Positions 24,943-35,086 of a DNA stretch of 64,000 bases are shown one piece after another. The stretch lies in assembly GCF_008728855.1 (NCBI RefSeq), contig NZ_CP042906.1:5671001-5735000 (forward strand). Direction: 5' to 3'. Positions within the stretch are counted from its first letter, which is position 1; every line of letters starts with the position of its first letter. A program made the position numbers and the translations under genes. The stretch comes from Hypericibacter terrae (lineage in GTDB: Bacteria; Pseudomonadota; Alphaproteobacteria; Dongiales; Dongiaceae). Under the pieces are notes generated by a model that was not told the origin of the DNA, ran no database searches, and worked only from the letters and a program-made list of their open reading frames with translations.

Positions 24943-25812
24943 ATGATCGGCCGCCCCACCTGGCGTCGCCTGGCGCTCGGCCTGCCGACCGTCCTGGGTC
25001 TGGCCAAGCGCGGCTTCTTCATTCCCTATCGCTATGCCGGCGGTGTGACGCCCGCCGAGCGCGATCTCTATCCGGCGGTGGCCGCCCTCTTTGCCGAGTA
25101 TGAATCGGTCTTCGCCGACGCGCTGGAGGTGCTCTCGGATTACACCGAGGACTTCGCGCGGATCGGGGCCGGCGGCGCCGGCGCGCCGCGCTTCGACCAG
25201 GACTGGTTCCCGCGCCTCGACGCCGCCATGGCCTATGCGCTGGTGCGCCGCTTCCAGCCGCCGCGGATCGTCGAGGTCGGCTCGGGCCATTCGACCCGTT
25301 TCGTGGCCCGTGCGGTCGCCGACGGTAATCTGCCGACGGCGATCACGGCGATCGATCCGGCACCGCGCGCCGACATCGCGAAGCTGCCGATCACGCTGCG
25401 GCGCGAGGCGGTGCCGCAATGCGGGCCGGCGCCCTTCGAGGCCTTGCGGCCCGGCGATCTGCTGATGATCGATTCCAGCCACATCCTGATGCCGGGGACG
25501 GATGTGGATTTCCTGCTCTCCCACGTGCTGCCGAACCTGAAGCCCGGCACGCTGGTCCATATTCACGACATGCTGCTGCCGGACGGCTATCCGGCCGACT
25601 GGGCCTGGCGCGGCTATAACGAGCAGTCGGCGGTGGCGGCGCTCCTGGGCAGCGGCGCCTGGCAGCCGCTCTTTTCGAGCCACTGGGCCGTCACCCGGAT
25701 GGCGGCGGCCGTCGCAAAGTCTCCGGTTGCCAGACTGCCATTGCAGGCGGGTGCGCGCGAAACCGGGCTCTGGCTCGAGCGGCGCGGGCCGGGCCAGCGG
25801 ACCTATCTCTGA
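24943..25812 (+). CDS. Class I SAM-dependent methyltransferase
   Basis: 289 aa. The SAM-binding motif I reads IVEVGSGHSTRF (near residue 110), followed by the acidic ITAIDPAPR and a LLMIDSSHI block. The pattern fits the Methyltransf_24-like branch. The substrate is unknown. The N-terminal 90 residues form an extension seen in family members that act on sugars or small molecules (inference). The ATG at 24943 has only a distant purine-rich GGGAGGGAA; no better in-frame start is seen. Confidence 0.8.
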   Translation: MIGRPTWRRLALGLPTVLGLAKRGFFIPYRYAGGVTPAERDLYPAVAALFAEYESVFADALEVLSDYTEDFARIGAGGAGAPRFDQDWFPRLDAAMAYALVRRFQPPRIVEVGSGHSTRFVARAVADGNLPTAITAIDPAPRADIAKLPITLRREAVPQCGPAPFEALRPGDLLMIDSSHILMPGTDVDFLLSHVLPNLKPGTLVHIHDMLLPDGYPADWAWRGYNEQSAVAALLGSGAWQPLFSSHWAVTRMAAAVAKSPVARLPLQAGARETGLWLERRGPGQRTYL

Positions 25813-25838
25813 GAGAAGGTTTACCGGTAGGGGACGGC

Positions 25839-27041
25839 TTATCTGTAGGGATCTGCCGCGTCGCGCAGGCCGTCGCCCAGGAAGTTGAAGGCCAGCACCA
25901 CCAGGATGACCGGCAGCACCGGGAACATCAGCCAGGGATAGAGCGCCACGACATTGATGTTCTGCGCCTCGTTGAGCAGAACGCCCCAGCTCGTGATCGG
26001 CGGGCGCAGGCCCAGCCCCAGGAAGCTGAGGGCCGTCTCGCCCAGGATCATCGACGGGATCGCCAGGGTGGCCGAGGCGATCAGATGGCTCATGAAGCTG
26101 GGGATCAGGTGGCGCCAGATGATGCGCCGCGGCTTCGCCCCCATGAGCTCGGCCGCGAGGCAGAAATCCTCCTCGCGCAGCGCCAGCAGCTTCGAGCGCA
26201 CCGCGCGCGCCAACCCGGTCCAGTCCAACAGCCCCAGGATCAGCGTGATGCCGAAGAAGACCAGGATCGGACTCCAGTTCACCGGCAGGATGGCCGAGAG
26301 CGCCAGCCAGAGCGGCACATGGGGGACGGAGCGGACGACCTCGATCAATCGCGACACGGCGGCATCGACCCAGCCGCCGTAGTAACCGGCGATGCCGCCC
26401 AGTCCCAGGCCCAGCAGGAAGCTCACCGAGACGCCGACCAATCCGATCGTCAGCGAGATCCGGGCGCCATAGAGGATTCGCGACAGCACATCGCGCCCCA
26501 GGCGGTCGGTGCCGAGCAGGAACAGGGTGCCGCCGTCGGCGGCACAGGCGAGATGGAGACGCGATTCGATCAGGCCCCACCATTTGTAGGATTCGCCCAG
26601 GCAGAAGAAGCGGACCTTCTCGACCCGGTCCGGATTATCGGTGTATTCGCGTTTCAGGTTCTGCATGTTGAGCCGGTAGTCCATGCCATAGACGAACGGC
26701 CCGACGAAGGTGCCCTTGTCGAACAGATGCACGCGCTGCGGCGGCGCATAGATGAAATCGACATGGCGCGAATGCAGCGCATAGGGCGACAGGAATTCGG
26801 AAATCAGAATGATGAAATAGGCCATGATCAGGAAGATGCCCGAGATCACGGCAAGGCGGTGGCGGCGGAACTTCCACCACATCATCCGCCACTGCGAGGC
26901 CAGGTAGTAGCGCTCCTGCTCGGCATTCATCCGCTCGACCGAATAGGGGTCGAACGGCGCGGTCGAGACCTGATGCGCCAGCGGCTTGCGGGGCGGCGGC
27001 GCCGGCATGTCGGAGGCGGCGATGTCGGTTGGCGGCGTCAT
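25839..27041 (-). CDS. Peptide-type ABC transporter permease (OppC/DppC-like)
   Basis: 400 aa. The first transmembrane helix is near residues 65-85 (AVISGIFLIMAYFIILISEF), followed by a periplasmic stretch of about 110 residues. The C-terminal BPD_transp_1 domain has helices and the EAA loop (AAELMGAKPRRIIWRHLIPS). The periplasmic insert is longer than in typical DppC and contains two Cys (FFCLGES and HLACAADG) that could form a disulfide. It pairs with the OppB-like permease; its ATG overlaps that gene's stop (ATGA at 27038-27041). It is the last gene of the long minus-strand operon. Confidence 0.93.
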   Translation of the reverse strand: MTPPTDIAASDMPAPPPRKPLAHQVSTAPFDPYSVERMNAEQERYYLASQWRMMWWKFRRHRLAVISGIFLIMAYFIILISEFLSPYALHSRHVDFIYAPPQRVHLFDKGTFVGPFVYGMDYRLNMQNLKREYTDNPDRVEKVRFFCLGESYKWWGLIESRLHLACAADGGTLFLLGTDRLGRDVLSRILYGARISLTIGLVGVSVSFLLGLGLGGIAGYYGGWVDAAVSRLIEVVRSVPHVPLWLALSAILPVNWSPILVFFGITLILGLLDWTGLARAVRSKLLALREEDFCLAAELMGAKPRRIIWRHLIPSFMSHLIASATLAIPSMILGETALSFLGLGLRPPITSWGVLLNEAQNINVVALYPWLMFPVLPVILVVLAFNFLGDGLRDAADPYR

Positions 27042-28036
27042 TTGGATACTCCGCCTCCCAGCCGGATGCGCGGATCGAGCACGGCCAGCGCCACGTCCGA
27101 CAGGAACATGCCCACCACCGTCAGAAGCGCCAGGAACATCAGGAACGAGCCCGCCAGATACATATCCTGGCTGCGCAGCGCGTCGAGCAGCATCGGACCG
27201 GTGGTCGGCAGCGACAGCACGACCGACACGATCACGGCGCCGGAAACCACCTCGGGCAGCATGCTGCCGATATCGGAGATGAAGGGGTTGAGCGCCATGC
27301 GCAGCGGATACTTCCACAGCAGCCTGGTCGGCGACAGGCCCTTGGCGCGGCCCGTGACGACATACTGCTTCTGCAGCTCGTCGAGCAGGTTGGCGCGCAG
27401 GCGCCGGATCATGCCGGCGGTGCCGCTGGTGCCGATCACGATCACCGGCACCCACAGATGGGCCAGTACCGACTTGGCCTTGGCCCAGCTCCAGGGCGCA
27501 TCGGCATAGCTCGGATCCATCAATCCGCCGATCGAGATGCCGAACTTCACATTGGCGAAATAGAGCAGCACCAGCGCCAGCAGGAAGCTCGGCGTCGCCA
27601 GTCCGAGGAAGCCCAGGAAGGTCAGCGCGTAGTCGCCGACGCTATATTGTCGGACCGCCGAATAGATGCCGATCGGGAAGGAGACGACCCAGATGAAGAT
27701 GATGGTCGCGACCGAGACCACGATGGTCAGCAGCAGCCGGTCGCCCACCACCTGGTTCACCGGCATTCCATATTCGAAGGAATAGCCCAGATCGCCCTGG
27801 ACCAGATTGCCGACCCACACCGCATATTGCTCGAGGAAGGAGCGGTCGAGGCCGTATTGATGGCGCAGGAAATCGATCTTCTGCTGATCCACCGCCTCGC
27901 CCTGGCTCTGCAGCTCCGCCATGTAGGTCGAGAGATAGTCGCCGGGCGGGGCCTGGATGATGGCGAAGACCAGAAAGCTGATCACCAGCAATGTCGGCAC
28001 CATCACGAACAGGCGGCGGAGCAGGTAAGTAAACAT
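27038..28036 (-). CDS. Peptide-type ABC transporter permease (OppB/DppB-like)
   Basis: 332 aa. The first helix (LFVMVPTLLVISFLVFAIIQ) is followed by PGDY and the family's periplasmic segment YGLDRSFLEQYAVWVGNLVQGDLGYSF (shown in part). Five further helices and the EAA loop (GRAKGLSPTRLLWKYPLR) complete a BPD_transp_1 permease. With the OppC-like partner it forms the membrane channel. 45 bases separate it from the substrate-binding protein gene. Confidence 0.94.
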   Translation of the reverse strand: MFTYLLRRLFVMVPTLLVISFLVFAIIQAPPGDYLSTYMAELQSQGEAVDQQKIDFLRHQYGLDRSFLEQYAVWVGNLVQGDLGYSFEYGMPVNQVVGDRLLLTIVVSVATIIFIWVVSFPIGIYSAVRQYSVGDYALTFLGFLGLATPSFLLALVLLYFANVKFGISIGGLMDPSYADAPWSWAKAKSVLAHLWVPVIVIGTSGTAGMIRRLRANLLDELQKQYVVTGRAKGLSPTRLLWKYPLRMALNPFISDIGSMLPEVVSGAVIVSVVLSLPTTGPMLLDALRSQDMYLAGSFLMFLALLTVVGMFLSDVALAVLDPRIRLGGGVSK

Positions 28037-28081
28037 CGGGCCTCGGGTGATGGTCGGTAAATCGGGCGTTTCGGTCGGGGG

Positions 28082-30067
28082 TCAGTTGGTGGCGGCGGTG
28101 GCGGTCGCGGATTCGTCGAGCCAGAAGGTGTCGAGCTTGTAGACGCCAAGCTGCGCGCCCGGTTCCCAATTGTAGATCGCGGTCTCGGGCAGGTTATGCA
28201 GAAAGTTCTTGGCCACGACCGGCTGTGGCACGCTGTTGACGGTGCCGATGACGAACACCTGGTCGCTGTAAATCTGCATCATTTGCTTCCAGATCGCGGT
28301 GCGCTGCTCGTCGTTCTCGGCCTGGCGCCATTGGTCCAGCAGATCCAGCAGCTGCTTCGCTTCCGGCATATCGACGGCTTCGCCCGACTTGCTCATCGTC
28401 TCGTCGAACTGGCCCCATTTCGGCCATTGCAGCTGCTGCTGGCTGGTCGGCGCGAACTCGACGGGCGCCGTGTCGGCCGTGGGGATGCCGTTGTCGAGCC
28501 CGGTCCAGACCGACATGATGCTGTCGCCGGCGAAGATGCGGTTGCGGAAAACCTCGCGCTGCGAGGGCTTCACATAGAGCCTCAGGCCCAGCTGCGCCCA
28601 GGAATCGCGGATCAGCTCCAGCACATCCGCTTCCTCGGTGCTCTCGCCCGCGCTCTCCACCAGGATGTCGGCGGTGCGTCCGTCGGGAAGCAGGCGGATG
28701 CCGTCGCCGTTGCGCTTGTCGAGCCCCATATCGTCGAGCAGCCGGTTGGCCTGATCGATGTCGTAGCTGGTCCAGGCCCGGGCGTCGGCTTCGTCGTAGA
28801 GCGGGCTCTGCGGCAGAACCGTGTTGCCGCTTTCCTTGGCGAGGCCGTAATAGATCACTTGGTTGATCTCATGCCGGTCGATGCCGAGCGACAGCGCGCG
28901 CCGGAACCGGACGTCGCGCATGACCGCGCGCCAGACCGCATCGTTGGTATTGAGATTGGGATAGATCGCCACCTGCGAGCCGGAGCCGCTGGTCCAGAGC
29001 CGCACCCGATAGTCGCCGCGCGTCTCGCCATCCTTGAGGAAGGTGTAGTTGTCGAACCTGAGATTGCGCGCCTGCAGCGTGGTCTCCCCGGCACCGACCT
29101 TGGCGGGGATCAGCTTGCTGTCGACGATGTCGAAGACGACGCGATCGATATAGGGCAGCTGGCGGCCGCGCGGATCGACCCGGTAGTAGTAGGGGTTGCG
29201 CTCGAACACGAAACGCTCGGCCGGCGGCTTGGTCACCAGCATCCAGGGATCGAGCGTCGGCTGCTTCGGGTTGTCGTTCTTGTACATGTTGTCCCTGCGA
29301 TTATGCAGGGCGGCCCAGCTCGGCTGCTGCGCTTCCTGGACCTTCTGCGCCAGCTCGGCGGCGTCGGCATATTTGGCGTGGAACTTCTTCAGGTAATGGC
29401 TGGGCCGATAGATATAGAGCGGCGTCGTGCCGGCGATCGCCGGCAGGAAGTCGGCATTGGGCTTCGACCAGCTGTAGCGCACCGTGTATTTGTCGGGGAA
29501 ATCGACCTTGGGCGCCTCGCCATCCACGATCAGCACCGAGGGTGGACCCGTCGGCGACAATTCCGGATTATTGGCGACGTCTTCCCAGAAATAGCGGAAA
29601 TCCTCGGCGTCGAAGGGCTTGCCGTCCGACCATCTCATGCCCTTGCGCAGATGGAAGGTGAAGATGCGGTCGTCCTCGACGTCGTAGGATTCGGCGATAT
29701 CGGCGACGATCTTGAAGTCGCGGTCGTAGCCCACGAGGCGGGCGTAGCCATAGACCACCATCATGCGGGTGTCCTTGGCGGAGCCCATCAGCATGGTGAG
29801 ATCGCCGCCATAGCGCCCGGCCTCGCCCATCGAGGCGACGGCGGGATTCTGAGGCAAGCGATCCGTGATCGGCGGCAGCTCGCCCGCCGCCACTTTCTCC
29901 TCCAGCACCGGCGAGTCCGAATAGGACTGCGCCCAGCCGGCGCCGCTGTGAACGAGGCCGGCCAGCAGGGCTGCCGTGAGCAATCGGCCCGCCCGCCCGA
30001 CGATGCCGTCGCGCGGCCGGGCCATCGGACCCGGGGTGGAGGGGAAGTGGGGAACGGTCAACCGCAT
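28082..30067 (-). CDS. ABC transporter substrate-binding protein (family 5, peptide type)
   Basis: 661 aa, longer than the usual 530-560. A signal peptide is followed by mature sequence from about residue 47 (AQSYSDSPVLEE). SBP_bac_5 features include LRKGMRWSDGKPFDAEDFRY, VRFRRALSLGIDRHEINQVI and the C-terminal lobes. It resembles the branch of YejA/microcin-C and DUF-type peptide binders with extra length. Ligand unknown. The stop of the ATP-binding gene is 10 bases upstream of its start, so all parts of the importer are co-transcribed. Confidence 0.92.
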   Translation of the reverse strand: MRLTVPHFPSTPGPMARPRDGIVGRAGRLLTAALLAGLVHSGAGWAQSYSDSPVLEEKVAAGELPPITDRLPQNPAVASMGEAGRYGGDLTMLMGSAKDTRMMVVYGYARLVGYDRDFKIVADIAESYDVEDDRIFTFHLRKGMRWSDGKPFDAEDFRYFWEDVANNPELSPTGPPSVLIVDGEAPKVDFPDKYTVRYSWSKPNADFLPAIAGTTPLYIYRPSHYLKKFHAKYADAAELAQKVQEAQQPSWAALHNRRDNMYKNDNPKQPTLDPWMLVTKPPAERFVFERNPYYYRVDPRGRQLPYIDRVVFDIVDSKLIPAKVGAGETTLQARNLRFDNYTFLKDGETRGDYRVRLWTSGSGSQVAIYPNLNTNDAVWRAVMRDVRFRRALSLGIDRHEINQVIYYGLAKESGNTVLPQSPLYDEADARAWTSYDIDQANRLLDDMGLDKRNGDGIRLLPDGRTADILVESAGESTEEADVLELIRDSWAQLGLRLYVKPSQREVFRNRIFAGDSIMSVWTGLDNGIPTADTAPVEFAPTSQQQLQWPKWGQFDETMSKSGEAVDMPEAKQLLDLLDQWRQAENDEQRTAIWKQMMQIYSDQVFVIGTVNSVPQPVVAKNFLHNLPETAIYNWEPGAQLGVYKLDTFWLDESATATAATN

Positions 30068-30077
30068 CGGACGAACC

Positions 30078-31961
30078 TCAAGACGCGACTTTCAATGCGC
30101 TCGGCGCCTCGGCCGCGCGCAGGAAATGTCCGGGCGCCACTTCGATCAGCGAGGGTCGGCTTTGCGCGTCGATGGTGAAGGGCGCAGGCCAGGTCGAGGG
30201 GATCGAGTTGCGTTCGGAGGAGAGCTTCTGGAAATCCAGCGGATAGCGCGGATCGGGCTCGGGCACCGCCGAGAGCAGGGCCCGCGTATAGGGATGGAGC
30301 GGGTTGCGGAACAGGGTCGACGAGGGCGCGAGCTCGACCACGCGCCCCGCGCACATCACGGCGATGCGGTCGGCGATGTAATCGACCACCGCGAGGTTGT
30401 GGGAGATGAAGAGATAGGTGAGCCCCAGCTTCTGCTGCAGGTCCTTCAACAGATTGAGGATCTGGGCCTGGATCGAGACGTCGAGCGCGGAGACCGGCTC
30501 GTCGCAAATCAGGAGATCGGGCTGCAAGGCCAGCGCGCGGGCGATGCCGATGCGCTGACGCTGGCCGCCGGAGAAGCTATGCGGATAGCGCTTGAGATGG
30601 CGGATATCCAGCCCCACCAGCTGCATCAGCTCCTTGACGGCCTCGGCCCGTTGGCGCTCGTTGCCGACGCCATGGACCACCAGCGGCTCGCTGATGATGT
30701 CGAACACCGTCATGCGCGGATTGAGGGACCCGAACGGATCCTGGAACACGAACTGGATCTTGCGCCGGTACTTGAACAGCGTGTCGCCGCGCAGCGAGAG
30801 CACGTCGAGGCGCTTGCCGTAATCGTTGAAGGTGACCTTGCCTTCGTCGGGCGTGATCGCGCGCATGATCATCTTGCTGACGGTGGTCTTGCCGCAGCCG
30901 CTCTCGCCGACCAGCCCCAGGCATTCGCCCCGCGCGATGTCGAAGCTGACATCGTCGACCGCCAGCACCTTGTCGCCGCCGCCGGACAGCGCGCCCTGGC
31001 GCCGGCGGTAGCTCTTGCTCAGATGCTCGACCGACAGGAGCGGGCCGGCCGCGACCGCTTCGGCCGGCCAGTCCTTGCGCCCGCGCAGCAGCCGCGCATC
31101 CGCGGTCGCGATCTCGCGGATCGGCACCAGCCGCTCGCCCGGGGCCATGTGGAAGCGCGGCACGGCGCGCAACAGCGCTTTCAGGTAGGGATGCTGCGGG
31201 TTGCTGAAGATGTCGTTCAGCATGCCGCTTTCCATGATCTGGCCGTGATACATGACCACGACTTCCTCGGCCACGTTCGCGACCACCCCCAGATCGTGCG
31301 TGATCACGAGGAGCGCCATGCCGAGCTCATTCTGAAGATCGCGGATGAGCTTGAGGATCTGTGCCTGGATGGTGACGTCGAGAGCGGTGGTGGGTTCGTC
31401 GGCGAGCAGAAGCGCCGGCCGGCAGATCAGCGCCATCGCGATCATCGCGCGCTGGCGCAGGCCGCCCGAGAGCTCGAACGGATAGGTGTCGTAGGCGCGC
31501 TTGGGATCGGGGAACTGCACGAGCCGCAGCATCTCGATCACCAGCTCGCGGCCGGTCGCGCCGTCGACCTTGCGATGGAGATGCAAGGCCTCGCTGATCT
31601 GATTGCCGATGGTATGGAGCGGCGAGAGCGAGCTCATCGGCTCCTGGAAGATGATCGAGACGCGCCCGCCGCGGATGTCGCGGATCTGCGCGCCCTTGGG
31701 CGGCAGCTTCGCGATGTCCGTGATGGCACCGCCCTTGGCCGGATCGGCGAACAGGATCTCGCCGCTGGTGATCCGGGCCGAGCTCGGCAGGATGCCCATG
31801 ATGGCTTGGCTGATGACGGTCTTGCCCGAGCCGGACTCGCCGACCAGCGCCACCGTGCCGCCCTGGGGAACGCGGAAGGAGACGCCGCGCACGGCGTGGA
31901 CGGCGCCGCCGGGCAGGGCGAACGAGACCGAGAGATTATTGACGGTCAGCAGATCGGTCAT
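30078..31961 (-). CDS. Fused dual ATP-binding protein of a peptide-type ABC importer (DppD-DppF fusion)
   Basis: 627 aa with two complete ATPase domains. Domain 1 has Walker A GESGSGKT (41-48), signature LSGGLRQR and Walker B LLLADEP. Domain 2 has Walker A GESGCGKT (about 350-357), signature FSGGQRQR and Walker B LLICDEP. Each is followed by the oligopeptide-transporter C-terminal extension ([24 protein letters not shown]). It energises the two permeases encoded downstream. Its ATG overlaps the stop of the small membrane protein gene (ATGA at 31958-31961), tying the importer to the glycan genes. Confidence 0.94.
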   Translation of the reverse strand: MTDLLTVNNLSVSFALPGGAVHAVRGVSFRVPQGGTVALVGESGSGKTVISQAIMGILPSSARITSGEILFADPAKGGAITDIAKLPPKGAQIRDIRGGRVSIIFQEPMSSLSPLHTIGNQISEALHLHRKVDGATGRELVIEMLRLVQFPDPKRAYDTYPFELSGGLRQRAMIAMALICRPALLLADEPTTALDVTIQAQILKLIRDLQNELGMALLVITHDLGVVANVAEEVVVMYHGQIMESGMLNDIFSNPQHPYLKALLRAVPRFHMAPGERLVPIREIATADARLLRGRKDWPAEAVAAGPLLSVEHLSKSYRRRQGALSGGGDKVLAVDDVSFDIARGECLGLVGESGCGKTTVSKMIMRAITPDEGKVTFNDYGKRLDVLSLRGDTLFKYRRKIQFVFQDPFGSLNPRMTVFDIISEPLVVHGVGNERQRAEAVKELMQLVGLDIRHLKRYPHSFSGGQRQRIGIARALALQPDLLICDEPVSALDVSIQAQILNLLKDLQQKLGLTYLFISHNLAVVDYIADRIAVMCAGRVVELAPSSTLFRNPLHPYTRALLSAVPEPDPRYPLDFQKLSSERNSIPSTWPAPFTIDAQSRPSLIEVAPGHFLRAAEAPSALKVAS

Positions 31962-32488
31962 GGGCCGACACCGTCGCGCTCGGGATGCCAGGACGCCGGG
32001 TCGGCGAGGCCGAGGGCCGCGAAATTGGCCCGCGTGGTGTCGTCGGTCGCGATGCCGATGCCGCGGACCGCCAGGGCGGCGCGGCGCGCCATGTCCTCGA
32101 AGCCATCGAGATCGGAGTCGAAAGCGATGCGTGCCGTGGGCCCGGCCAGATGCATCGTGAACCATCCATTCTTGCGGTTGCGGCGGGTCGAGTAGTAACG
32201 AAGCTTAACCGACACGAGATCGTGCCATGCCACTGGCTCCTGCTTGAACAATATCGACCGGGGCGAGATCAACGTGAACGCCTGATCGGATACCTCGATA
32301 CGGACGGCCTGCCGCCAAACCGTCCTTATCGTGAACAGGAGAAAGAGGAGCGTCAATCCGCCGATGAGAATGTGAACCTGGGGAACGGAGGGAAAAAGAA
32401 CCCAGGCGGCGATCGAGCCGGCGAGACCGCCACCGCCGCGCAGATAGTCGCCGACAAGCCGGCCGGTCTGATAGCGATAAATCGTCAT
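31958..32488 (-). CDS. Small membrane protein of unknown function (PH-like)
   Basis: 176 aa. Two hydrophobic helices are seen at about residues 20-32 and 38-54 ([17 protein letters not shown]). They are followed by a beta-rich domain with [34 protein letters not shown] (shown in part), which resembles bacterial PH-domain (DUF304-type) proteins. Function unknown. It overlaps the deacetylase gene upstream and the ABC ATPase gene downstream by 4 bases each, so it is tightly embedded in the operon and may link the two modules. Confidence 0.7.
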   Translation of the reverse strand: MTIYRYQTGRLVGDYLRGGGGLAGSIAAWVLFPSVPQVHILIGGLTLLFLLFTIRTVWRQAVRIEVSDQAFTLISPRSILFKQEPVAWHDLVSVKLRYYSTRRNRKNGWFTMHLAGPTARIAFDSDLDGFEDMARRAALAVRGIGIATDDTTRANFAALGLADPASWHPERDGVGP

Positions 32489-33267
32489 GAGGCCCGACCC
32501 GACCCCCGGGCCGGCCGGAAAGCCTGCGCCGTGCCGACCCAGCGTCCGGCCGGATGGCCTTCGGTTTCGTCAAGAAAGCGGGCAATGAAGTCCCAGGCGG
32601 CGCGATCATGGGCGAGATGATGCGTCATCAAGCCGGTGGGTTCGGTGACATCGGCGCCGCCCTCGCGGCGCAGGCGCAAATGGTGAACAGCGCGTTTCAA
32701 GACGGGCGCGGTGCCCAGGAACCGGCCGCTGCTCCAGCTCATGACGTCCAGATGAACATTGACCTGGACCAGCCCGGGCTTGGCGAAGCGTCCGGCCCGG
32801 GGCCCGAATACCGACAGGCCATGATAGCCCGCCGGCGCCAGAGCGCCGACCACCCCGTTGTCGATCCGGTTCCAAGGGGGCACCACGATGTCGTGGAAGC
32901 GTCTGCCGAACAGAGCCTCGAGCCGGCGGCGGCCGGACCGCAGCTCGGCCATGACCTTGGTTAACGGACGATGCAGCCCCAGCTCGATCGTCTTTTCCGC
33001 CGGCGACGCATGATTGCGATGAGCATAGCCATGCTGCAGCACCCGCACTCCTTTCTCGGGCCCGAGCCGGTCCGCGAGCGGTGCGCCGGCACCTGCCGGG
33101 ACCACCGCCAACGCGAGGGGCAGGCTCCGCGAGGCTCGCAAGGCAAGCAGGCGGTCGAGGGCCGGCGACGGCGTCTGCGCGTCGTCGTCGCGCCACCAGA
33201 AGCTTGCGGAACGGCCGTCCTCCTGCCAGCGGTCGAGCTCGCGCTTGAGGGCGTTCCAACTGGTCAT
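32485..33267 (-). CDS. Polysaccharide deacetylase-family protein (NodB-like fold, divergent)
   Basis: 260 aa. The conserved metal-site remnants are WWRDDDAQ near residue 25 (the acidic part of the NodB motif 1) and QHGYAHRNH near residue 78 (the His-x3-His of motif 2). A PPWNR block matches motif 3. This is the pattern of deacetylase-like proteins found in glycosyltransferase clusters. It probably removes an acetyl group from a glycan intermediate (inference). Both ends overlap neighbours by 4 bases. Confidence 0.75.
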   Translation of the reverse strand: MTSWNALKRELDRWQEDGRSASFWWRDDDAQTPSPALDRLLALRASRSLPLALAVVPAGAGAPLADRLGPEKGVRVLQHGYAHRNHASPAEKTIELGLHRPLTKVMAELRSGRRRLEALFGRRFHDIVVPPWNRIDNGVVGALAPAGYHGLSVFGPRAGRFAKPGLVQVNVHLDVMSWSSGRFLGTAPVLKRAVHHLRLRREGGADVTEPTGLMTHHLAHDRAAWDFIARFLDETEGHPAGRWVGTAQAFRPARGSGRAS

Positions 33268-34430
33268 CGCGGCGATACCCTCATGCCCTGGCCCAGGGCC
33301 ATCAGGATCCGCGCGGTCTCCGCCGCACCGTCGAAATGGAGATCGACGACCGGGCGCTCGCGCGCGGCGGCCCGGTCGATCGCGGCCGCGAATTTCGCCG
33401 GCTGCAGCGCGTCGGTCTCGATGACGTCGATCAGTTCGAGTGCGGCCAGCCGGCGCGCCCGCAGTGTCTGTTCGGTTTCGCTGGCCTCGGCAAAGGGCAC
33501 GACCAGGGCGCGGGCGCGGGCGCTCAAGAGTTCCATCACGGTATTATAGCCGGCCTGCGAAACCGAGAGGCGGCAGCGCGCGAACAAGGCCGGCAGATCG
33601 GGCCGGACACGGTCGAGGACGACGCCTGTCGGCAGCGAGGCGCGCAAGGCGGAAAGGTCGCGCTCGGCCATGCCCGGTCCGGTGACGATGCGCCAGGGCC
33701 GGTCGCGCCATTGCGTCAGCGGCCTCGCCGCGAGCGCAGCCTCGATCAGCGGCCGGCCGACGGCACCGCCGCCGGCGGACACCAGGATTTCGCCATGGCC
33801 GTCGGCGGCAGTGGCGGCGGACGAGGCCGCGACGGCGGAATCGAGCACATAGCCGGTGTAGGTGATGCGATCCGCCAGGGCTGCCGCGGCCGGAAAGCTC
33901 GCCTCGAGCGGAATGACCGCGGGGTCGCCATGCACCAGCACGCGATCGAAAGAGTCCCGCGCCAGCGCGATCATCTCGGCCTGCCGCCGAGGATCGGATT
34001 TCGCCACCAGCACGTCGCGCAGGGAACAGGCGACGACCGGACGACGGGAACCCGTTTTGGCGGCCTCCAGGAGCGGCATCAGCTCGAACCGGAACGCGCG
34101 GCGGCCGAAGGGGAATTGCTCGATCAGCAGCAGATCGGGGCGCGTCTGCGCGAACAGATCCAGCAGCGCGTCGCGGCGCCGGTCGCGCCAGGCATCGTCG
34201 ATCGGCCTGCCCGCCTCGTCGACAATGGCGGCGAAGCTGCTGTCGGCGCTTTCGGCCGGCGGCAATTGCACCAGACGGCCGGCGGGCGCGATGCCTTCGA
34301 CCGGCCGGCCGCCGGAGGCCAGGATCACCTCGATGCCGGCGGCTTCGCAAGCGCGCGCCAAGGCCATGGCGCGGCGGAAATGCCCGACGCCCAGGAGATG
34401 CTGCACATAGAACAGAAGGCGCAGCGTCAT
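33264..34430 (-). CDS. MurG-like glycosyltransferase
   Basis: 388 aa. The N-terminus LLFYVQHLLGVGHFRRAMALA carries the GHxRR loop of the GT28/MurG-like fold. The C-terminal half has ILVSAGGGAVGRPL and SQAGYNTVMELLSARARALVVPF, the nucleotide-sugar-binding helix region. It is homologous to the protein encoded at 37724-38968. A GT-B enzyme of this type transfers a sugar from a nucleotide donor to a lipid- or glycan-linked acceptor; substrates are unknown. The ATG at 34430 overlaps the phosphatase stop. Confidence 0.85.
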   Translation of the reverse strand: MTLRLLFYVQHLLGVGHFRRAMALARACEAAGIEVILASGGRPVEGIAPAGRLVQLPPAESADSSFAAIVDEAGRPIDDAWRDRRRDALLDLFAQTRPDLLLIEQFPFGRRAFRFELMPLLEAAKTGSRRPVVACSLRDVLVAKSDPRRQAEMIALARDSFDRVLVHGDPAVIPLEASFPAAAALADRITYTGYVLDSAVAASSAATAADGHGEILVSAGGGAVGRPLIEAALAARPLTQWRDRPWRIVTGPGMAERDLSALRASLPTGVVLDRVRPDLPALFARCRLSVSQAGYNTVMELLSARARALVVPFAEASETEQTLRARRLAALELIDVIETDALQPAKFAAAIDRAAARERPVVDLHFDGAAETARILMALGQGMRVSPR

Positions 34431-35086
34431 GGGTGCGCCGCTCCTTGGTCCGCCGGCGGGATCAACGAAACATTCAGGCGCTCGACGCGCGGCTGTCCGT
34501 CGCTCGCGAGGACGAAGAGCTGCAGGCAATCGTCGCGCAGCTTGACCGGCGGTTTGCCGGTCATGTCCCAGCCGACGGCCATCGCATAAAGCGCGCGCAT
34601 GATGCCGCGATGCGCGATCGCGAGCCGGTCGCTCCTTGCGGCGGCGACCTCCCGGAGCCAGGGGCGCAGGCGCTGCTGCACGTCGCGCGGGGATTCCCCG
34701 CCGGGTGCGCGATAATCGAGCCCGCGATCCTCGAGTGCCGTCATGCCTTGGCCCAGACGCGCGCGCAGATCGACCAGCCGCTCGCCTTCCCATTCGCCAT
34801 GGCTCATCTCGATCAGCCGCGGCTCCACGGCGATGGCGCCTTCGTGACGATGGCTGCGCGCGAGGATCGCCGCCGTCTCGCGGCAGCGCCGCAGCGGGCT
34901 CGTGACCCAGGGCCGCGCGACCCAGCTGTCGGGCAGCCGCCAGGAGTCGAGATGCGCGCGGCCGGCCTCATCGAGCGGCTCGTCGGTCAGCCCCTGGATT
35001 CTCCGGCTGCGATTCCAGGCGGTGGGCCCGTGACGCAGCAGCGCCAGCTGAACGGACGGCGTCATGGCAGCCGGCGCATCGTTCAC
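34427..35086 (-). CDS. Histidine phosphatase family protein
   Basis: 219 aa. The RHG motif LLRHGPTAWN near residue 16 carries the phosphohistidine nucleophile. The second motif is SPLRRCRETA, and the later AIAHRGIMRAL gives the distal His. The general role is phosphate-ester hydrolysis. In this cluster it may recycle a sugar phosphate or a phosphoglycan intermediate (inference). GTG 35086 is chosen because it forms the same 4-bp overlap (GTGA) with the upstream glycosyltransferase as the other operon genes show; ATG 35065 is the alternative. Confidence 0.85.
   Translation of the reverse strand: MNDAPAAMTPSVQLALLRHGPTAWNRSRRIQGLTDEPLDEAGRAHLDSWRLPDSWVARPWVTSPLRRCRETAAILARSHRHEGAIAVEPRLIEMSHGEWEGERLVDLRARLGQGMTALEDRGLDYRAPGGESPRDVQQRLRPWLREVAAARSDRLAIAHRGIMRALYAMAVGWDMTGKPPVKLRDDCLQLFVLASDGQPRVERLNVSLIPPADQGAAHP

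Noticed and set aside
28196-32195. Long plus-strand frames opposite the ABC importer genes
   Set aside because: Shadows of the minus-strand substrate-binding and ATPase genes; composition lacks real protein character.
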